From Lachnospiraceae bacterium (lineage in GTDB: Bacteria > Bacillota > Clostridia > Oscillospirales > Ruminococcaceae), in the NCBI GenBank assembly GCA_023664705.1, contig JAMPFE010000025.1:1-33925 (forward strand): a stretch of DNA of 33,925 nucleotides, in the 5' to 3' direction. Every line of letters starts with the position of its first letter. The first letter of the stretch is position 1. The notes under the pieces are model-generated. The model was not told the DNA's origin. It did no database searches and saw nothing but the letters and a program-made list of their open reading frames with translations. A program made the position numbers and the translations under genes. Below, piece by piece: positions 30,711 through 33,925 of this stretch.

Positions 30711-31301
30711 TCACTTCCCCCGCGTTCCCGTAAGATACTCGGGTCTTACAAATCCGACCACAATCCACCTCGGCAGCTTATGCGCGTTGCACATCACCCA
30801 AACTGAAAATCCGACGTACACCGCCCAAAGCCCCGCGAACAAGCCCATAATTACCGTCATATCGCGCTTGCCCTCCGCGTCCTCGCGCTCGCAGTCCTCG
30901 AGCGCCAGCAGCACCCTGCCGTGATGCTCGACGCTTACGACCTCGTCCTTTGCCGTTATTACCGAAAGCGTCTCGCCGACGTTCAGCTCCGCAATTCCGT
31001 CAAGGTCGCACAGACTCGCCCAAGTCGTGTATTCCCCGCCCGAAAGCGTCAGCACTATCCTGTCCTCCCTGCGGTACGAGCCCTCGTAGACAAGCTCCGC
31101 TTGCACATAATCGCGCTTGTTGAGCCCGAGGTTCATCAGAAATATCCACATTCCGACGATGTACGCCAAAATCAGCGCCCATATGAAAATAAACTCCCCG
31201 GGGCGCTTGACGTTCCCGTTGAACAGTCGGCTTCGCTTGCCGCGTCCGCGCTGCCGCCTGTAATTGCGCCGCCTCCTCCGCGAGGCGTTTTTCCCGCCCA
31301 T
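30711..31301 (-). CDS. Two-helix membrane protein with Arg-rich N-terminus, unknown function
   Basis: A 196-residue protein. Residues 1-33 are extremely basic (RRRRRNYRRQRGRGKRSR). A membrane helix at about 36-58, an intervening domain of about 85 residues with beta character (AELVYEGSYRREDRIVLTLSGGEYTTW, ETLSVITAKDEVVSVEHHG), and a second helix at about 148-171 follow. By the positive-inside rule both ends are cytoplasmic and the middle domain is outside. The fold recalls DUF3592-like proteins, loosely. Its ATG (31299-31301) directly follows the TAA of the decarboxylase gene, so it is translationally coupled. It has no transporter-like set of helices. Confidence 0.78.
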   Translation of the reverse strand: MGGKNASRRRRRNYRRQRGRGKRSRLFNGNVKRPGEFIFIWALILAYIVGMWIFLMNLGLNKRDYVQAELVYEGSYRREDRIVLTLSGGEYTTWASLCDLDGIAELNVGETLSVITAKDEVVSVEHHGRVLLALEDCEREDAEGKRDMTVIMGLFAGLWAVYVGFSVWVMCNAHKLPRWIVVGFVRPEYLTGTRGK

Positions 31302-32747
31302 TTACTCCACGACCTCCAGCCGCTCCACAAGCATATCCTGCGGTCCCGTAAGCGAGCAGCCCTTCTCCTTCGCGAACGCAATATAATCGAGAATATCGCG
31401 CGTAATGCGCTCCCCCGGCGCGAGTATCGGTATCCCGGGCGGATAGCACATCACGAACTCTCCGCAGACGCGCCCCGCCGTCTCCTCTATCGGCAGCGAT
31501 ACGCGCTTCGCGTAAAACGCCCTCTGCGGCGGCATATCCACCGTCGGGTTTATGTATTCGTGGTCGTACAGCCCCGCGGGAGACCGCCCGTACAGCCGCT
31601 TTATCTCCGACAGCGCGCTCACCAGCCGCTCTATCTCAAGCGCCCTGTCGCCGCCCGTGATTATCGCGAGGATATTCCCTATATCGCCGAACTCTATCTG
31701 AATATCGTATTCATCGCGGAGCAGGTCGTAGACCTCTATCCCCGCCAAGCCCATTGCCCTCGTATGCACCGAGAGCTTTGTCTTGTCGAACGCGAAAAAG
31801 TCCCGCCCGTTGCACAACTCCTCCCCGAAGGCGTAGTAGCCGCCGAGCGCGTTTATCTCCTTGCGCGCGTACTCGGCAAATTCCACGGTTTTCGCGTAGA
31901 ATTCCCTCCCGTGCAGCGCCAGATTTTGCCGCGCCAGATCCAGCGACACCATCAGCAGATAGCTCGCCGAGGTGGTCTGCGTGAGGTTTATCACCTGCCG
32001 CACGTAGTCCGCGTTCACGCCCTTTCCCGTAAGCAGCATGGCGCTTTGAGTCAGCGAGCCGCCCGTCTTGTGTACGGACACCGCCGCCATATCCGCGCCC
32101 GCCGCCATTCCGTTCACGGGCAGCCCCTCGCCGAAATAAAAATGCGTCCCGTGAGCCTCGTCGCACAGCACCAGAAGCCCGTGCCTATGCGCGATCTCAA
32201 CGATGCGCCTCAAGTCCGAGCATATCCCGTAATAGGTGGGGTTGTTGACGAGCACAGCCTTCGCGTCGGGGTTCTCGAGGATAGCCCTCTCCACGTCCTC
32301 GGCAGTCATCCCGAGCGGTATCCCGAGCTCCTTGTTGACCCCCGGGTTTACGTAAACGGGCACGGCTCCGCACACCACAAGCGCGTTTATGGCGCTCCTG
32401 TGGACATTCCTCGGCAGTATTATCTTCTCGCCCGACTTGCACACGCTCATCACCATAGCTTGGACCGCGCCCGTAGCGCCGTTCACGATAAAGAACGCGT
32501 TTTCCGCGCCGAAGGCGTCCGCCGCGAGCGCCTGCGCGTCCTTGATGACCGAAACGGGGTGACAGAGGTTGTCAAGCGGCTTCATCGAGTTCACGTCGTT
32601 TTGGAGGCAGCTCTCGCCCAGAAAGTCCGAGAGCGTTTTGTTCCCGCGTCCGCCCTTGTGCCCCGGCACGTCGAACTTTACAACGCGGTTCGTCCGATAC
32701 TCCCCGATAGCCTCGTACAGGGGAGCGCGATCCTGATCCGATCTCAT
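31302..32747 (-). CDS. speA: Orn/Lys/Arg decarboxylase (SpeA type)
   Basis: A 481-residue fold-I PLP enzyme of the short decarboxylase class, without the N-terminal wing domain of the E. coli inducible enzymes and close in length to Bacillus SpeA. Seen: FDVPGHKGGRGN, DNLCHPVSVIKDAQALAADAFGAENAFFIVNGATGAVQAM, CDEAHGTHFYFGEGLP with D196, and PLP lysine K227 in SVHKTGGSLTQS. Products could be agmatine (arginine), putrescine (ornithine) or cadaverine (lysine); the family is known for arginine and lysine activity and sequence alone does not settle it. The ATG (32745-32747) is one base after the speD stop and lacks a clear ribosome site, so it is probably translated by coupling. Without agmatine-degrading genes in the window, arginine specificity would need aguA/aguB or speB elsewhere. 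Confidence 0.9.
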   Translation of the reverse strand: MRSDQDRAPLYEAIGEYRTNRVVKFDVPGHKGGRGNKTLSDFLGESCLQNDVNSMKPLDNLCHPVSVIKDAQALAADAFGAENAFFIVNGATGAVQAMVMSVCKSGEKIILPRNVHRSAINALVVCGAVPVYVNPGVNKELGIPLGMTAEDVERAILENPDAKAVLVNNPTYYGICSDLRRIVEIAHRHGLLVLCDEAHGTHFYFGEGLPVNGMAAGADMAAVSVHKTGGSLTQSAMLLTGKGVNADYVRQVINLTQTTSASYLLMVSLDLARQNLALHGREFYAKTVEFAEYARKEINALGGYYAFGEELCNGRDFFAFDKTKLSVHTRAMGLAGIEVYDLLRDEYDIQIEFGDIGNILAIITGGDRALEIERLVSALSEIKRLYGRSPAGLYDHEYINPTVDMPPQRAFYAKRVSLPIEETAGRVCGEFVMCYPPGIPILAPGERITRDILDYIAFAKEKGCSLTGPQDMLVERLEVVE

Positions 32748-32748
32748 A

Positions 32749-33576
32749 TCAATAAATATTCATGCCGCTGAAGATCTCTATCATCTCGCGGCGCAGGCTG
32801 TTCGTAATGGCAAGGCGCTCCTGCGGGTGCACCTCGTAAGCGTCCGTGTTAAACAGATAATTCTGCAGCTCTATCTCCTTGATGAGCATCTTTGTATGGA
32901 AAATGTTGGATTGATAAACGTTCACGTCCATAGCGTCGTACTTGGTCAGCGTCTCGGCGTCGATAAATTCCTGTATCGAGGTCATTTTGTTGTCCATAAA
33001 GCACTTTCTGCCCTCCACGTCGCGCGTAAAGCCGCGCACGCGGTAGTCTATAATAATAATATCGGAGTCGAAGCTGCCGATAAGAAAATCCAGCGTCTGA
33101 AGCGGAGAGATCTCCCCGCAGGTCGCGACGTCAATATCCACGCGAAAAGTAGAGATAGCCTTGTCGGGGTGATATTCGGGGAACGTATGCACGGTAATGT
33201 GGCTCTTGTCGAGGTGAGCGTTCACCGAGCAGCCCGCGGACTGAAAATAGTTCAGACCCTTGTTGCAGGAGTTGTCGATATGCTCGCTGTCGATGCTGCC
33301 CTCGGCGAACATCACGTCCACGGAGGCGCCCTGCGGCTCGTAGTCCTGCTTGGAAATATTGAGAACGGTCGCGCCTATCCTCTCGGTAACGGCGCAGAGA
33401 ATGCCCGTAAGTCTCTCGGAGTTGTATTGCTCGTCGATATAGGCGATATAGTCCTTCTGTTCTCTCTCACTTTTTGCATAGCACACGTCGTAGATATTGA
33501 AGCTAAGCGTTTTTGTGAGGTTGTTAAAGCCATACAAAGCCAGCTTTTTTTCCAACCCTAACATCATTCCCTTCAT
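32749..33576 (-). CDS. speD: S-adenosylmethionine decarboxylase proenzyme, E. coli type
   Basis: A 275-residue self-cleaving pyruvoyl enzyme making decarboxylated AdoMet, the aminopropyl donor for SpeE. The match to the long E. coli class is clear: YGFNNLTKTLSFNIYDVCYAK, YIAYIDEQYNSERLTGIL, QDYEPQGASV, cleavage site HLDKSHITVHTFPE (K124-S125, the serine becoming pyruvate), TFRVDIDVATCGEISPL, and IDYRVRGFTRDVEGRKCFMDN. This is not the short Bacillus/Thermotoga form. It is first gene of the operon. Start choice among ATGs at 33576, 33567 and 33564 is uncertain: GAAGGG lies before the last, and the E. coli protein begins near LEKKLALYGF. The promoter is 85 bases upstream. Confidence 0.94.
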   Translation of the reverse strand: MKGMMLGLEKKLALYGFNNLTKTLSFNIYDVCYAKSEREQKDYIAYIDEQYNSERLTGILCAVTERIGATVLNISKQDYEPQGASVDVMFAEGSIDSEHIDNSCNKGLNYFQSAGCSVNAHLDKSHITVHTFPEYHPDKAISTFRVDIDVATCGEISPLQTLDFLIGSFDSDIIIIDYRVRGFTRDVEGRKCFMDNKMTSIQEFIDAETLTKYDAMDVNVYQSNIFHTKMLIKEIELQNYLFNTDAYEVHPQERLAITNSLRREMIEIFSGMNIY

Positions 33577-33662
33577 GCTCTGCGGGCGCTTTTCGGCAGC
33601 GTTTTCCCCGCAAATTTATTTACCGCGGGCGCGCCGAGCGGCGCACAATTGCAGTTATAATG

Positions 33663-33691
33663 ATTATATCACATTACGCGGAAAATAGCAA
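33663..33691 (-). promoter_or_regulatory. Sigma-A promoter of the polyamine operon
   Basis: On the minus strand TTGCTA (33686-33691), a 17-base spacer and a perfect TATAAT (33663-33668). The leader of about 80 bases holds a short GC-rich hairpin (GCGCC and GGCGC, 33631-33644) and further GCGGG/CCCGC pairing near the start codon, but no riboswitch class that I recognise. Confidence 0.85.
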
Positions 33692-33814
33692 GGGCTTTTG
33701 TAAAATTATTTTCACACATATAAATTGGAATTTACGGCAGCGCTCTCGGCATTTGGTTTAAGGTAATTTCTCGTCATCATCTGTGGCTTTTGATTAAAAC
33801 ACTAACCTCGGTGC
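33692..33814. other. Non-coding stretch beyond the polyamine promoter
   Basis: No frame with a ribosome site is present. It contains the second copy of the 13-mer GCTCTCGGCATTT (33743-33755). Confidence 0.5.
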
Positions 33815-33911
33815 AAGAGGACACCCTTCGGGGAAGGGGGAGGAGGTCAGGCGGCTCTTCTTCGTCATTTTCGCGCTTAAATCCTCCCCCTTCCCCTACG
33901 GGTTTCCTCTT
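33815..33911. repeat. REP-like inverted repeat at the window end
   Basis: Arms 33815-33844 and 33882-33911 are inverted copies matching at 27 of 30 positions (AAGAGGA, ACCC, GGGGAAGGGGGAGGA), enclosing 37 bases. G-rich, non-coding foldback repeats of this kind are typical of dispersed intergenic repeats. The right arm stops at the point where adapter-like sequence begins. Confidence 0.65.
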
Positions 33912-33918
33912 CCGATCT
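33907..33918 (+). other. Probable Illumina adapter remnant at the contig end
   Basis: CTCTTCCGATCT is an exact 12-base match to the 3' end of the standard Illumina adapter. It begins exactly where the palindromic symmetry of the surrounding repeat fails. Chance is possible, but a library artefact is the simpler reading. Confidence 0.55.
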
Positions 33919-33925
33919 CCTTCCC

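Noticed and set aside
30921..32771. 616-codon plus-strand open frame opposite the decarboxylase
   Set aside because: Its composition is Arg/His/Val/Pro-rich and domain-free; the minus strand encodes a clear PLP decarboxylase.
33577..33662. Riboswitch in the polyamine-operon leader
   Set aside because: The leader is only about 80 bases with simple GC hairpins; no known SAM or other riboswitch core is visible.

Overview
The window reads as chromosome of a spore-forming, Gram-positive member of the Clostridia, most like the Oscillospiraceae/Ruminococcaceae of the gut. The evidence is: a dcw (division and cell wall) cluster in Firmicutes order with mraZ and divIB; a PASTA-carrying SpoVD/FtsI; spmA/spmB; an AbrB-type regulator; a MurE that looks meso-diaminopimelate-type; GC-rich coding sequence with AT-rich intergenic gaps; and strong AGGAGG-type ribosome sites. 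Nearly every gene lies on the minus strand. The plus-strand exceptions are the abrB-like gene and an integrase remnant.

Layout. 1-470: a truncated tyrosine-recombinase tail beside a tRNA-Ser(GGA) gene. 476-2097: a sporulation-flavoured block holding a 29-residue Asn/Gln-rich microprotein gene, a DUF2508/YaaL-like gene, spmB and spmA. 2208-2578: an AbrB regulator with its own sigma-A promoter and terminator. 2671-6480: three paralogous exported proteins, each with its own promoter and terminator, a signal peptide and a C-terminal NVDTG - hydrophobic segment - KKRK anchor. 6537-10040: two poorly characterised genes downstream of ftsZ, one a large zinc-cluster protein with a disordered repeat tail and one a five-helix membrane protein. 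10229-25223: the dcw cluster, transcribed mraZ, rsmH, ftsL, spoVD/ftsI, murE, murF, mraY, ftsW, murG, murA, divIB, ftsZ. It has MraZ boxes at its promoter, a foldback repeat element between murA and divIB, and no murD, murC, murB or ftsA. 25459-33691: a ten-gene polyamine operon, speD, speA-type decarboxylase, membrane protein, unknown 137-aa protein, speE, cupin, carboxynorspermidine dehydrogenase, GNAT acetyltransferase, nspC, and an unknown protein.

How the genes work together. The dcw genes build lipid II (MurE, MurF, MraY, MurG, with MurA at the entry step) and the division machine that polymerises it (FtsZ, DivIB, FtsL, FtsW, SpoVD/FtsI). The polyamine operon is the most striking region. 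It encodes both known ways to put an aminopropyl group on putrescine in one tightly spaced transcription unit: the decarboxylated-AdoMet route (SpeD + SpeE) and the aspartate-semialdehyde route (carboxynorspermidine dehydrogenase + NspC). It also carries five further genes (membrane protein, 137-aa unknown, cupin, GNAT, terminal unknown) with no established polyamine role. Agmatine-to-putrescine enzymes are absent from the window.

The last bases match the end of an Illumina adapter and the first bases cut an integrase gene, so the window may be a complete assembled contig whose extreme ends should not be over-read.
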